64,000 bases of DNA, from NCBI GenBank assembly GCA_905221605.1, contig CAJNDS010002538.1, positions 101,501-165,500 of the forward strand, read 5' to 3'. This DNA is from Symbiodinium natans (taxonomy: Eukaryota; Sar; Dinophyceae; Suessiales; Symbiodiniaceae). The notes beneath the pieces were generated by a model. It ran no database searches. It was not told the origin of the DNA and saw only the letters and a list, made by a program, of their open reading frames with translations. Every line of letters begins with the position of its first letter. Positions within the stretch are counted from its first letter, which is position 1. This document shows, piece after piece, positions 44,201 to 55,259 of this stretch. The translations under genes were made by a program, and so were the position numbers.

Positions 44201-47200
44201 AGGCCCCTGTGCTTGATCATGCTGGGCTGAACCGCGCGCGCCTCGGAAGACTCGCTGACGCGGCCAGTCTTCTCATAGAGCCTCGTGTTCCACTTGGAGG
44301 TTCATGGGCACTTACAAGTAGAGCTATAGGTATGACTTAGAACCCTATATTCTAGGGCATCTATAACCCTACTTACAAGTACCCATGAACCTCTGCAGGG
44401 TGCTTCTTGAACCCTACTACTTAAGCCCTAAACCCCAGAAAGCTGAAAAAATCGCTCTGAGCTGTCCTAAACCCAAACCCTATATCAAACCCTGTGAGAA
44501 GCTGTAAAGGCATATAAGCCCCTGTACAACCTATACACCATAACCCCCCCCCCCCCCCCAAAGCCCCTAAACGCTTAAACCCTAATCCCTAATCCCTAAA
44601 CACTAAACCCCAGACCCTTTAAAGGCGCCTACCAAAAAAGAATGTGTGGCTTCGGCTCGGTCTTAGTAGGCCTAGGTGCGGACAGCGGTAGCCAGGCGTA
44701 CCCGAGGCAAAGCGCACGTCCACGTGGTCCGCCCCGGCGTGGCTGGAGGAGCAGCTCAGCCTGCCATGGGTTTAGGTTTTAGGGTTTAGGGTTTAGGGGT
44801 TAGGGTTTAGGGTTTAGGGTTTAGGGGTTAGGGTTTAGGGTTTAGGGTTTAGGGGTTAGGGTCTATAGGGTCTAGGGTCTAGGGTCTAGGGTCTAGGGTC
44901 TAGGGTCTAGGGTCTAGGGTCTAGGGTCTAGGGTCTAGGGTCTAGGGTCTAGGGTCTAGGGTCTAGGGTCTAGGGTCTAGGGTCTAGGGTCTATGGTCTA
45001 GGGTCTAGGGTCTAGGGTCTAGGGTCTAGGGTTTAGGGTTTAGGGTTTAGGGTTTAGGGTTTAGGGTTTAGGGTTTAGGGTTTAGGGTTTAGGGTTTAGG
45101 GTTTAGGGTTTAGGGTATACAAAAAGAGGGGAGGCATGTCTTTATACCTACAAACCTCAGCCTGCCAGCACAAAACATGGGGAGAGCACCTGGGAAGATC
45201 TTGCCTTCAAAGCCTACCAAAACCCTATAAAGCCCTTTACTCCCACAACTCCCCCACTTCAAAGAGGCACAACTACCCACTTAAAGTGGGGACCCCCCAA
45301 GGAAAGATTACCGAGGAACCCGAAGTCGGCCATCTTCGCGGTTCCATGCCGGTCCAACCTCTTTGGGGGCTTTTTGGGCCTTTTTGGGGGAGCTTTTTGG
45401 GGGGGGGGGGCCTGCTTTCTTGGGCTCCTTTAAGGTTCTAGCGGGGGGGGGGGGGGTGGTGGGGAGTTTAGGGTTGAGGGCTTAACCTTTTAGCAGCCCT
45501 CAAACCTCTCCGAAAGCTCTCATCTCGCTAAACCGTTCAACTGCAACTGCATCTACCGAACTCTCAAGAAGCCCAATCCTAGTTCCTCGGGTGGTTAAAT
45601 CGACACGAAGAGTCCCCCGAAGATGCCACAAGCGGCAGGATGTTTGCCGACTTGATGTCGCGGTGGAAAGCCTGTGCGGGTCACGACTAAGATCTTGAGT
45701 CTCTGAATCTCCGAACAAAGCCTCCAGTAAACCCGCAAATTGAGACCGTATACCCTATCAGGGAATCGGTACAATAGACTCTGCTTAATGTTCTGTTGGT
45801 CCCCAAAGGGTGGATTTACAGTATAGTTTGGTGTATTCTGTTCCGTAAAGGCCGACAAGACTCCTCCTCAGCTCCAAATTCCAACTTGGAGGCCTATCCC
45901 AAACTCGGGAACTGTAGCCAAACGAACATGCTCTATTGGCGTTTGAGGGCCCTGAACCCTAAACCCAGAACCCCCTGATAAAGTCCTAAACCCTGAAAAC
46001 CCTAAAGTTTAAAGCCTGAAAAAATCCTTGAAAAACCCTAAAGCCTGAAAACCCTAAACACTAAACCCTGCAAGCCCCTCAACCTGAACGCCCCAAGGTC
46101 CTTGGGAGTTGAGTTGTGCATGTGCGAGAGCCCCGTGGCGGCGTCCAGGCAGACAGAAAGGCGCTCGTGCCACGGAAACGCCGTCGGTGTCTGCGATCCT
46201 CGGAAGATTTTTATCCCCAAGGCCCGGGCGACTCAAAGAAAGGGTTTCGGGTTTAGAGTTGAGGGTTTAGAGTTTAGGGTTTATAGTTAGGTCCCGAACC
46301 CAAGGAATTCACGTCAGTATCTGGCCGTCGGCCTTGCCCCAAGATATCCATCCTTCTACATCGCAGTTCAGGGTTTAAAGTTTAGCGTTGAAGTAGCTAG
46401 GACAGCACAGCTCACCCCGATGGTCATCGCGAGGCCAAATGATCGCCAAAAACTGACCGAAACCACCCTGCGTACACTGAAGAGCAAACGCTGTCGCTCA
46501 GATTTCTCGCGTTGCTGACCCAATCAATTCAGCTCGACTGCGGTTGCAGGTGAGGCAGCCAGCATCTAGCTACAAACAGGTGTATCCGGAGGTCCACGCA
46601 CGAGCAGACTCAATTCAGGCGTCGCAATGCCTGCTCGACATGCTGACATAGTCTTGTGAGAGGGACACCGCAGGCTCGAAAATCTTGCAAGGCTGTACGA
46701 GCAGCTTGGTGGCGATCCTCTGTAACGCTCCGCAACATGCGTGCCACCTGCTTGGCGTCCCCCTCCAAGCGTCCCAAGACTGCGGAGATGTAAACCTCTG
46801 CAAAGACAATGTTCGGTGTGACCCCAAGCTCTCGCATTTTGCGCCGCGCGCCAAGGATTGTCTTGAGAGGGGCTTCTTGGTAGGCTCCAACAAGAGCACT
46901 GAAAGTGACGACATCCGGACGCAAGCCCCTGTCTAGCATCTGCTGAAATAAATAGAGGGCCGCCTTGTGCCGATTTGGTTCTTTTGAGTTCTTGCAGGCA
47001 TTGATCACCGAGCAGAAGCGTGTCGCATCTACCTCGTGCCCATGCTGCAGCATGTACTCCAAGCCTTCCACGGCCTTGTACAAATTACCAGCGTCTGCCG
47101 CAGCATCGATGAAAGTCCCGGCGACAAATTCGTCCACCAAGCCATGCTGCTTGGCTTCTGCCCAAAGCTTTTCCACTTTCTCCTGCTGCTCCAGCTTTCC

Positions 47201-50200
47201 GAAGATCTTGATTCCCATGGTGAAGGGCACGGGAGAGGTTTGGTTGGCAGAACTCCATCTTAGCCTGTCATGCATCTCAGCTGCTTTCGCGTAGCGTCCA
47301 CACTTGAAAGCCGCCTGCATGGCGGCACAGAAAACCTTGGGACCGAATGGACCCGAAAAATGGGGGTCATATACCCTATACTACTATCATTCCTATTAAT
47401 GGCATGTATATATATATATAAACCTTTTTAACATTCTTTTCGTACTCAAGAAACAGGAAATGCGGTTCCCGAGTATGACGCCCAAAGTGATTGCACAGAG
47501 AGCCAGTTGCGCGCCTTGGCGGCAGCGGCAAGTTGGGTCATGAGCCTTGCTTCCCTTGCAGTCAAGCCATCCATTCGGATCGCATCTGTGTCTGCAACGG
47601 ATACCTTGATTTCCGATCCCTCTTCCTCACGCAGGCGGCGCACGTTCATCTGGGCAAAGCATGCTTGAGAGGACCACCTGTGGAGGAGCAGCGCGCCGGA
47701 GGCGATCAGCGCAAGCACGCTGCCAAGACGGGCCATGACTTACGTCACTCTGATCTTAACGTTAGGTGGCCTGCGCAAGGCGTAATCGCATATCGAAGTA
47801 TATGGGTAACACATGCAACTATAGCCCAATATGAAGACCACATTACAAAAGATGAGGATGCATGGAACCATGCTCGCCAATACAATTCTGAATTCATGTA
47901 TCTGCCCAGGAAGGCTATGCAATCGGAGATCGCATCGGTCCTTTCCTGCCTGCAGCCAGCGCTGAGGTCCAAGGCATTTTCTGGTTCGTTGGTTTCTGCT
48001 TCTTCCGGCGGCCACCAGCCCTCCTGTTCAACCCTAAACCCCAAAACCCTGTAAACCCCAAACCCTAAACCCCAAACTCTGTAAACCAGACAGCAAAAAC
48101 ACTAGACCCTAAACCCTAAACCCTAAACCCCAAAGTCCTAAACCCCCTTTAAACCCCCAAACCCTAAACCCCTAAAACCCTACAAACCGGAAGCCCCGGT
48201 CGCTTCCGAGGCTCTGCTTTTGTGGAGCCGCCGGAAGAGATCTCCACCGGAGAGGAGCCTGGGGCAGAAATTTGGCAGGGTGTAAGTAAGGTTTAGGGTT
48301 TAGGGTTTAGGGTTTAGGGTTTAGGGTTTAGGGTTTAGGGTTTTGGGTTTAGGGTTTACGGTTTAGGGTTTAGGGTTTAGGGTTTAGGTTTTAGGGTTTA
48401 GGGTTTAGGGTTTAGGGTTTAGGGTTTAGGGTTTAGGGTTTAGGGTTTAGGGTTTAGGGTTTAGGGTTTAGGGTTTAGGGTTTAGGGTTTAGGGTTTAGG
48501 GTTTAGGGTTTAGGGTTTAGGGTTTAGGGTTTAGGGTTTAGGGTTTAGGGTTTAGGGTTTAGGGTTTAGGGTTTAGAGCCTTGTGGTATTAAAGGTGGCT
48601 GGGGGCCCCCGCAATCCGAGCAACCCCCTGCCCTACACCCGAATTCCCAAAGCCTCAACATTCCACAAGCCACCACAAACCCTAAACCCTAAACCCCCCT
48701 ATCCCCATAACCAAGGGGGCACCCAGTTCGGCCCAGTGTCTCGTAGACCAGGTACCGCAAGCTGCCATGGCTGCCCCAACCAAGCCTTGTTTTGATTGTG
48801 TTTACTTCGTTTGGTTCTCTTTGTTGGGTTTGGGCTTTAAGGTTTAGGGCTTCGGGTTTAGAGTTTGGGAAATAATTGGGGTTTAGGGTTGAAGGGCTTG
48901 TTCGGTTGAATATCTGCTTGCGTTTAAATTAGGAGGCTGGGACAGACACACCTTTGTCCTGTCGCATACAGGCATCGCGCGATGTGCTTTCACATCGGAG
49001 ATCCTGTCCCAGCCCCATAAACCCTATACCTCAAAGCCCCCAAATGCCCTGAACCGCGAAATAGTCCCAGAACACCCCTTCAAGCCCAGGAGTACCCTGG
49101 CTGAAGACTCAAGGGGTAATTACCTTCATACCAATAGTTGTTACAAACAACCAGCATTTTGGGTTTAGGGTGCAGGCCCTAATACTCCTAATACCCCTAG
49201 TAACCCGAATCACCCCGAACAAAGCCTGACTGGCCCGAAAACCCCCAAGGCCAACACCCCAAAGCCCCTCCAAGGACCCCGAGTTCTTGCCCGGGCTGCA
49301 GCGTGACCAGGTTTGGGTGCCGGAACTTGCTAAGCATGATGACCTCCCCAGCATGGTGTGGAGGTTCGGGAAGTGGATGTGGGCTTTGGGTCGAGGGCTT
49401 GACCAGCTTGTTGTGGAGTTTAGGGAAATGGGTTTTGGGTCGAGGGTTTGTGGTTTAGAGGGGGAAGGTTTTGAGGCTGAATCAAAAACCAAGCCCAATG
49501 AGAGGAGGGGCGTGTAGTTCTGCTTCTCTTCTTGGAGTTGCACTTCCCGGCCTTCTGGGGGCAGTTAAGATGATCCGGGGGGTCTTAGCAACAAGGCTTA
49601 GGGTATGGGGATTGGGATATTTAGGCATTTAGGGTTGAGGAGTAGATTAAGCGGAACTCGGATAGCACGCGCCTCCTCGTCGAAGCCTGCGTCCTCCGGG
49701 GAGTCGCCCGCGCCGACCACCGCAACGAGATCGATCGCCTTGACGGCGACCTGGAAGGGTTCGGGAGGTGGCAGGGGAGGGGTGGAAGGGGGGAGGCGGG
49801 GAGACGGGGGAGGCCGGGGGGACGGGGAGGGCGGATGTAGGGTTGAAACAGGGTCAAAAGGAGTTACAGGGTGCTTTATATATTCTTCACATCATAGGGA
49901 TGGTTTGAGTTTTTGATGGGCTTCAGGCTGCTTGTTAGGGTTTATAGCTGTTTTAATAAGGTGTTGATTGAAGTGACCCGGAAGAGAAAAGCCGAGACTA
50001 TTCACATCGGCTATCGACTACTCCGACAAGCCACCCTGAAGATTAACTCTGCACAAAGATGATGAAGATCGAAGGCTACGCCGCAATCCCCAGATACTAT
50101 GGTAAACGGCAACCTGTTTGAAAAGGCCAAAAAGCGGAAACCACGCCTTTAAGCCCCGTCCCAACACCACGAATCCCAAGTCTTCTCAGATTCAGAACTT

Positions 50201-50779
50201 GCTGGCATGGCCCAAAAAACGCTCTGGGAACATTATGCCTATAAACCTCAGGACTTTTCTGGCCAGTTATCATTCACCTTAAACCCTAAACCCTAAACCC
50301 TAAACCCTAAACCCTAAACCCTAAACCCTAAACCCTAAACCCTATAGACCCTAAACCCTAAAAATGCTAAACCGCAACGCCGCCAAAGGAGTTTTCCCCC
50401 TACCCCGAGCGCCTGGGAGCCATCCTTCAGCTCTGCCTGGAGAAGGGTCGCGTTGTGGGGCAGGGTTTGGGGGCTATGGGGTTGAGGGGTTAGAGGGTTT
50501 AGAGTTTAGGGTTTAGGGTTTAGGGTTTAGGGTTTAGGGTTTAGGGAAATTCTCAAGAATTGTGGTCCATGTCGGTTCCCCCCCACCAACCACAAGAAGC
50601 CTCTAAACCCCACAAGCCCAACCCTAAACCCTAAACCCTAAACTCTAAACCCTAAACCCTAAACCCTAAAAACCTACACCCTGCCTTGTAGACCGAGCCG
50701 TGCTTCCCTGCGCCCAGGCGTCGACTCGTGCTCCAGTTGTCCGTGGCTGCCGTGAGGTCGGCGTGAGAATATTCCTCGT
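41282..50779 (-). CDS. TKL/RLK-like Ser/Thr protein kinase, many short exons
   Basis: Catalytic-domain exons, 5' to 3': 50685-50779 (SHADLTAATDNW, LGAGKHGSVYK), 50413-50436 (24-nt micro-exon AELKDGSQ), 49673-49750 (VAVKAIDL), 49291-49343 (VIMLSKFRHPNLVTL), 48741-48770 (HGSLRYLVYE), about 48199-48258 (LLSGGDLFRRLHKS), 46101-46190 (WHERLSVCLDAATGLSHMHN), 45637-45671 (AFHRDIKSANIL), 45320-45358 (LDRHGTAKMADFG), 44680-44760 (GTPGYRCP), 44242-44281 (LYEKTGRVSESSE), 43841-43908 (AYSFCMVMLEVLLGL), about 43262-43345 (GGLSYPITETVAP), 42235-42305, 41706-41800 (DDRQRPYFAALF) and 41282-41402 (TLRSLSERFPP). P-loop, catalytic Lys, alpha-C Glu, HRD, DFG and activation segment are intact, so it should be active. 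Phases agree at every resolved junction; donors are GC, GA or GT, acceptors AG. The ATP-site fold resembles plant RLK/Pelle kinases. The 43841 end and later borders are approximate. Confidence 0.85.
42305..42478. repeat. TTTAGGG array
   Basis: Two blocks (about 15 and 8 units) separated by TTTATAGGGTGTAAGG. It lies directly left of a CCCTAAA-flanked kinase exon (42235-42305). Confidence 0.95.
42922..43027. repeat. 53-base tandem duplication
   Basis: Two adjacent copies of a 53-base unit starting TGTAGTCCTAAA and ending CGAAACTTTCT, with two or three differences, in a kinase intron. Confidence 0.8.
44299..44391. mobile_element. MITE-like element, family B copy 2, inside a kinase intron
   Basis: GGTTCATGGGCACTTACAAG at the left and TTACAAGTACCCATGAACC at the right are inverted repeats. 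On the coding strand its end lies 17 bases before the acceptor AACACGAG|GCTCTATG of exon 44242-44281, so it makes up the 3' part of that intron. Confidence 0.65.
44764..45117. repeat. 350-base telomere-like array with a TCTAGGG core
   Basis: TTTAGGG/TTAGGGG units (44764-44865), then about 23 almost perfect TCTAGGG units (44868-45030), then 13 TTTAGGG units. It starts within a few bases of the acceptor of kinase exon 44680-44760 and fills much of that intron. Confidence 0.95.
46610..47736 (-). CDS. Pentatricopeptide-repeat protein, two exons, nested in the kinase gene
   Basis: Exon 1 is 47736-47455 and exon 2 is 47335-46610, ending in TGA; 335 residues in all. The 119-nt intron splices GCATTTCCT|GTTTCTTG...CCCAAG|GTTTTCTG, giving AFPVFCAAMQAAFKCGRYAK, and repeats GTTT at both borders. 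Residues 1-20 (LGSVLALIASGALLL) form a hydrophobic signal-like stretch, so entry through the secretory route to a complex plastid is possible. Exon 2 has degenerate 35-residue PPR helices: RYAKAAEMHDRLR, VAGTFIDAAADAGNLYKAVE, RFCSVINACKNSKEPNRHKA and VVTFSALVGAYQEAPLKTIL. PPR proteins bind organellar RNA in a sequence-specific way. The gene lies wholly inside the kinase intron between exons 48199-48258 and 46101-46190, on the same strand, and has no telomere-unit intron of its own. Confidence 0.8.
48291..48573. repeat. 280-base TTTAGGG array
   Basis: About 40 units, very few variants (TTTTGGG, TTTACGG). On the coding strand it forms CCCTAAA repeats ending about 30 bases before the acceptor of kinase exon 48199-48258. 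A short CCCTAAA block at the other end of the intron (48675-48695) is in opposite orientation. Confidence 0.97.
48935..49014. mobile_element. 80-base element with perfect 11-base inverted ends
   Basis: GGCTGGGACAG and CTGTCCCAGCC bound a unique interior. It lies in the kinase intron between exons 49291-49343 and 48741-48770. Confidence 0.5.
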
Positions 50780-51029
50780 CTTGAAAGGGAGGGTGGGTTT
50801 AGGGTTTAGGGTTTAGGGTTCAGGGTTTAGGGTTTAGGGTTTAGGGTTTAGGGTTTAGGGTTTAGGGTTTAGGGGTTTATGGGGGTTAGAGGTTTAGGGA
50901 GAGTAGGGATGAGGGTTTGAGGGTTTAAGGGGTTTGGGAGCTTGGGAGCTTAGGGCTTAGGGTTCAGGACTGGCGGGCTGAGGACTTCTGTGACAAAACC
51001 CTGAACGAGTCCCCTTCAACCCCAACTTC

Positions 51030-51250
51030 TGTCGCCCTAAACCCTAAACCCTAAACCCGAAACCCTAAACCCTAAACCCTAAACACCCCAAACCCTAAAA
51101 ACCCTAAACCTTAAACCCTAAAAACCCTAAACCTTAAACCCTAAAAACCCTAAACCCTAAACCCTAAACCCTAAACCCTAAACCCTAAACCCTAAACCCT
51201 AAACCCTAACCCTAAACCCAAAAGCCCTAAACCCTAAACCCTCAAAACCC
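51030..51250. repeat. CCCTAAA array
   Basis: About 25 units including CCCTAAAAA variants. It is the right arm of an inverted pair with TTTAGGG at 50797-50873; the unique exon 51262-51355 follows at once. Confidence 0.95.
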
Positions 51251-51261
51251 TAAGCCCTTTT

Positions 51262-54200
51262 CAGTCGCCCGAGTTTCGAGGGACACGGCCCTGAGCTGCG
51301 AGGCGGCTGCCAGCCGCTGCGCTGCCGCAGCAGTGGAGGAGGCCATCCGGGACTGGCCATGAAAGGGGGCTTGGGGGTTAGTGGGTTTAGGGTTTAGGGT
51401 TTAGGGTTTAGGGTTTAGGGTTTAGGGTTTAGGGTTTAGGGTTTAGGGTTTAGGGTTTAGGGTTTAGGGTTTAGGGTTTAGGGTTTAGGGTTTAGGGGTG
51501 TAGCAGGCCATTAGTTGGGGAAGGGGCGGGGTGGGGGGAGGGCGAAGGGGGGAGGAGTTTTTCGCCCACATATTCCGGATTTAAATAAACTAAACTCCAT
51601 GCCCCAAACCCTACAACACCCAAACTCCCTGAACTCCCACAATTTCCGGAATGACACTCTTTGACCCTATACAACCCTCCATAACCCAAACCCTTCACTC
51701 CCAACCAGCGACGGACACCCAGGCCTTGCCCGAAGAGGCGGCTACGGGCGTGCCAACCTGGTGCATCACTTCCCTCATCCCTCAACCTTAAACCTTTATG
51801 TGAGCCCCTATATGCGTTTGGAGGTGAGGTAGTGGCTCCTTCTTTACCAGCCATTACTTCAGCAGCAAAGGCGAAGCCTGAACACTACGACCAACAAAAT
51901 GAATCAAAACCCTACCTCCTCACTTTCTGGTGATAGGTCATGCATGTCGCACAGCACTTGCCGCTCCACAAGATACCCCAAACCCTACTACCCTAATACC
52001 CTAAAACCCTAATGCCCTAAACCCTACTACCCTACTACCCTAAGACCCGCAGACCCTAATATCCTACTACGCTAAACCCTAAACCCTAAACCCTAAACCC
52101 TAAACCCTAAACCCTCAAGAGCTGACCAGTCGCTGTCTGCTTCACCACCCGCGCGCCGGAGGCCGCGTCCGCAGCGCCCGCGGCGGGCGTCGTGCCCGCG
52201 GATATTGAGGCTAAAGAGGACGACGCAGCCGTGGTCTTGCAAAGATTCCATGTTTTTAGGGTTTAGGGTTTAGGGTTTACGGTGGAGGGTTTAGGGCCGT
52301 GTCTGCACGGTTCTGGAGCCTTAAGGCTCATGCGGGATCCGAGTGGATACTTTTGAGAATAGATGTTATCCCAGGGTGCAACGTTTGAACTAAGGGTATG
52401 AGTTGGAGGGGAGCCCTTTCTCGGCAACAGCTGTGTCTCAAACTGCCCCAAGACTCCCTGAAAGCACCAATCTTCTGAATCCCTATATCTCTGCCCTAAA
52501 CCCTGAACCCTGAACCCTAAACTCCATGTTGAGGGCTGACATCCAGGCCTTGCCCGAAGAGGCAGAGACAGGTGTGCCCACCTGGGTGATGTGCAGCAAT
52601 ATGTGTGGGCCGTTAGCACTAAGATGGGTCCCTACGCTATAAACCCTAAGCCAAAAGAAATCAGGGCACCTAAGTGTGGAGCCGTGATTTAGAGCAGTCA
52701 CCACGTGACGTTAACTGCTCATGCTCTCAGTGAGTTGGGGTTTTGGAAGCCTTTTGGGGGCTCTTCGGATGCAACCTAGGAGCTTCAGCAACTGTCCTGG
52801 CAATCCCTGTGACAAGGAGCACAAGAAAGTGCCCTAATCCCCAAAAGGGCTCACCTTCAACGAGAGCTCAGCTCGACATTTTGCCCTCTGAACTATGAGG
52901 GCTCTCGTTTTTATCCATCATCTCTGCCACTTTCAACTAAACCCTTGAAACCCCCTACCAAGAGTCCTACGTACCCAAAAGAGCAGCCCCAGATTCTCTG
53001 AAAGAGGAGAAAGTTCCTGAATTCTTGGGTAATTCAGCTGCAGGGAATTCCTCGGTAAGCCCCGTTAAGCCTCCTCTGCAGATGCTGCCTGGCTGCTGTC
53101 TGCTTCACCACCCAGCCGCCCGAGGCCGCGTCCGCAGTGGCCGCAGAAGGCGCCGTGGCCGCCACCGGGGTGGCCGTGGCCTTCTGCAGGAATTTTTTGG
53201 GCTGAAGGTCTTGAAGGCTTCTAGGGGTTGTTAAGATGGGGTGAAGGGTGGCTTTAGGGCTTGTATGCTTCAGGGGTTCGCATGATTCGCATCATGGTTT
53301 TTAGGTCTTTTAAGCCCTGATGTTTCCAAAAAGGCTTCCGCCGGTCACTGTTGTAAAGCCCACGCCCCGGACAAGCTGAATTCGCATCGTATTCGGATAA
53401 TTTTGAAACGGCACAAGTTCCGCAATAGTGCTAAGGACGGTTGGATCTAGGGGGCAGGACATTTCTTTAAGTCTCAAACCCTAAGCCTGAACCCTCTAAA
53501 CCCTCTTTCGAACGCTGCAAAAATGTGGTCCAAGAGGCTCTTCGGATGGGGCTGGACCCGCCAGAGGAGGCCAAGCCGGCTGACACGGACTTTTTCACCT
53601 GGGCTCCGACGTTCTTGCTGTGGAGTTCAGGGGTCACTAAAGGGCTTTCGGGTTTATTGGGGGGTTTGGAGTCTTGGAGCTTCAGGGATTCAGGATTCAG
53701 GGCAATAATTACTCCGAATCTCCAGAGAGAAATACCTCGAACACCCCAAGCCCTAAACCCTAAACCCTGAACCCTAAACCCTAAACCCAAGCCTCCTAAA
53801 CCCTAAACCGCAAACAACAAAAGTCCCGGCAGGCAGCCGTTACGGAGACGGTGCCGTGGGTGGCGGGACCTCGTCTCACCAGGGGCCCCGCAGCGGCATC
53901 GCCGCCTGACGTTGGGGGCTTTCGGGGGTTAGGGCTTTAAAGGGTTTGGGATAGGGCTCTGAAGGGTCAAAGGGTTTAGGGTTTCGGGTTTAGGGTTTAG
54001 GGCTTGCCTTCGGTTTAGGGTTGGGGCTTTCCGGTTTTTGAGTCTTGAGGTGGGTTTTCAGCGTGAGGGTTACGGCTTTGGCTCCAGGGTCCAGGATCCT
54101 CCAAGCCCTAATCCTTGGGATGTTCTCCCTTTTTCGAAGAGTCCTTCAAGGGGATTCTAGTAGGGTAGCACGCTGATCCATACTAAGGACTGTTAGTATA

Positions 54201-54925
54201 AGGGGGATCATCCCCACCTTAACCCCAACCAGGGGCGCCCGCAAGCGCGGCGAGCCTCCCAGGGGCGCGTAAGACATGGCGGGCGCAACCAACCTTGGGG
54301 GGCAGCGGAGGTGCGAAAATCGAAACCCCCAAATCCCTAAATCCCAAACCCCCAAATCCCAAATCCCAAATCCCAAATCCCAAATCCCAACCCCCAAAAC
54401 CCCAAAACCCCAAAACCCCAAAACCCCAAACCCTAACCCCAAATCTAAACCCTAAACCCCTAAACCCCTAAACCCCTGAACCCCTAAACCCCTATAAACC
54501 CCTATAAACCCCTATAAACCCCTATAAACCCCTATAAACCCCTAAACCCCTAAACCCTGAAGGGATGCAAGAGGGACCACGGGTCGTATGGGGGCCCCAA
54601 GACCCAGAATGCACAACAAAACACCTGGAACTAAAGCCCTATTGAACCCTACACCCTGAGTCCATAAGCCATCAACCCCAAACCCTGACTAAACCCTAAA
54701 ACCTGATTAAACCATACAATCCTTAAAACCGTAAGCCATTGACTTGCATCACAGTCACAATCACAAAAAGCCATAAACCCCAAACCAAATCGAACTACAA
54801 ACTCTCATTAAACCCTAAAACCCTAAAAGCCTAACTGGGGCTCCTGTCGACCCAAGGAACATTGAGGCTGGGCCCGTCTGCATCAGCGTGGTGCTCGAGC
54901 GGCTGGACCGCAGCACCTGGGCTGG
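51262..54925 (-). CDS. Exons upstream of the kinase domain (probable N-terminus)
   Basis: Minus-strand islands, 5' to 3': 54845-54913 (CAG|VLRSSRSSTTLMQTGPASMF), 54235-54315 (MSYAPLGGSPRLRAPL), 53825-53920 (GGDAAAGPLVRRGPATHG), 53505-53615 (ambiguous strand), 53065-53185 (AATADAASGGWVVKQTAARQ), 52530-52596 (CAG|VGTPVSASSGKAWMSALN), 52125-52240 (AAGAADAASGARVVKQTATG), 51710-51766 (CAG|VGTPVAASSGKAWVSVA) and 51262-51355 (MASSTAAAAQRLAAASQLRA). They precede the P-loop exon in the right orientation. The composition is Ala/Ser/Thr-rich, typical of a disordered extension. The second and third exon pairs are a duplication. The true start codon is undecided: 54292 and 51348 are candidates. Linkage to the kinase is inferred. 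Confidence 0.45.
51385..51496. repeat. TTTAGGG array
   Basis: Sixteen perfect units directly right of exon 51262-51355. Confidence 0.97.
54118..54215. mobile_element. MITE-like element, family A copy 2
   Basis: GGGATGTTCTCCCTT...AGTCCTT at the left; AAGGACTGTTAGTATAAGGG and GATCATCCCC at the right. It has the same ends and length as 2580-2674. Confidence 0.6.
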
Positions 54926-54967
54926 GCTTGAAATTGGGGTTTAAGGCTTATAGGGTTTAGTGTATAG

Positions 54968-55208
54968 GGTTTAGGGTTTGCGTTAAGGGTTTGGGTTTGG
55001 GTTTGGGGTTTGGGGTTTGGGGTTTGGGGTTTGGGGTTTGGGGTTTGGGGTTTGGGGTTTGGGGTTTGGGGTTTGGGGTTTGGGGTGTGGGGTTTGGGGT
55101 TTGGGGTTGGGGGTTTGGGGTTTGGGGTTTGGGGTTTGGGGTTTGGGGTTTGGGGTTTGGGGTTTGGGGTTTGGGGTTTGGGGTTTGGGGTTTGGGGTTT
55201 GGGGTTTG
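54968..55208. repeat. TTTGGGG array
   Basis: Over 30 units of TTTGGGG, a one-base variant of the telomere unit, with a GTGTGGGG interruption. The regular long frames seen across it are artefacts of the 7-base period. Confidence 0.97.
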
Positions 55209-55259
55209 CACCGTTAAGGTTTTGGGTTACTGGGGTTTAGGGTGTGTAATTAGGGATTA

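Noticed and set aside
47491-48054. Plus-strand frame overlapping PPR exon 1
   Set aside because: No recognisable motif; the minus strand has a signal-like N-terminus and joins in phase to PPR repeats.
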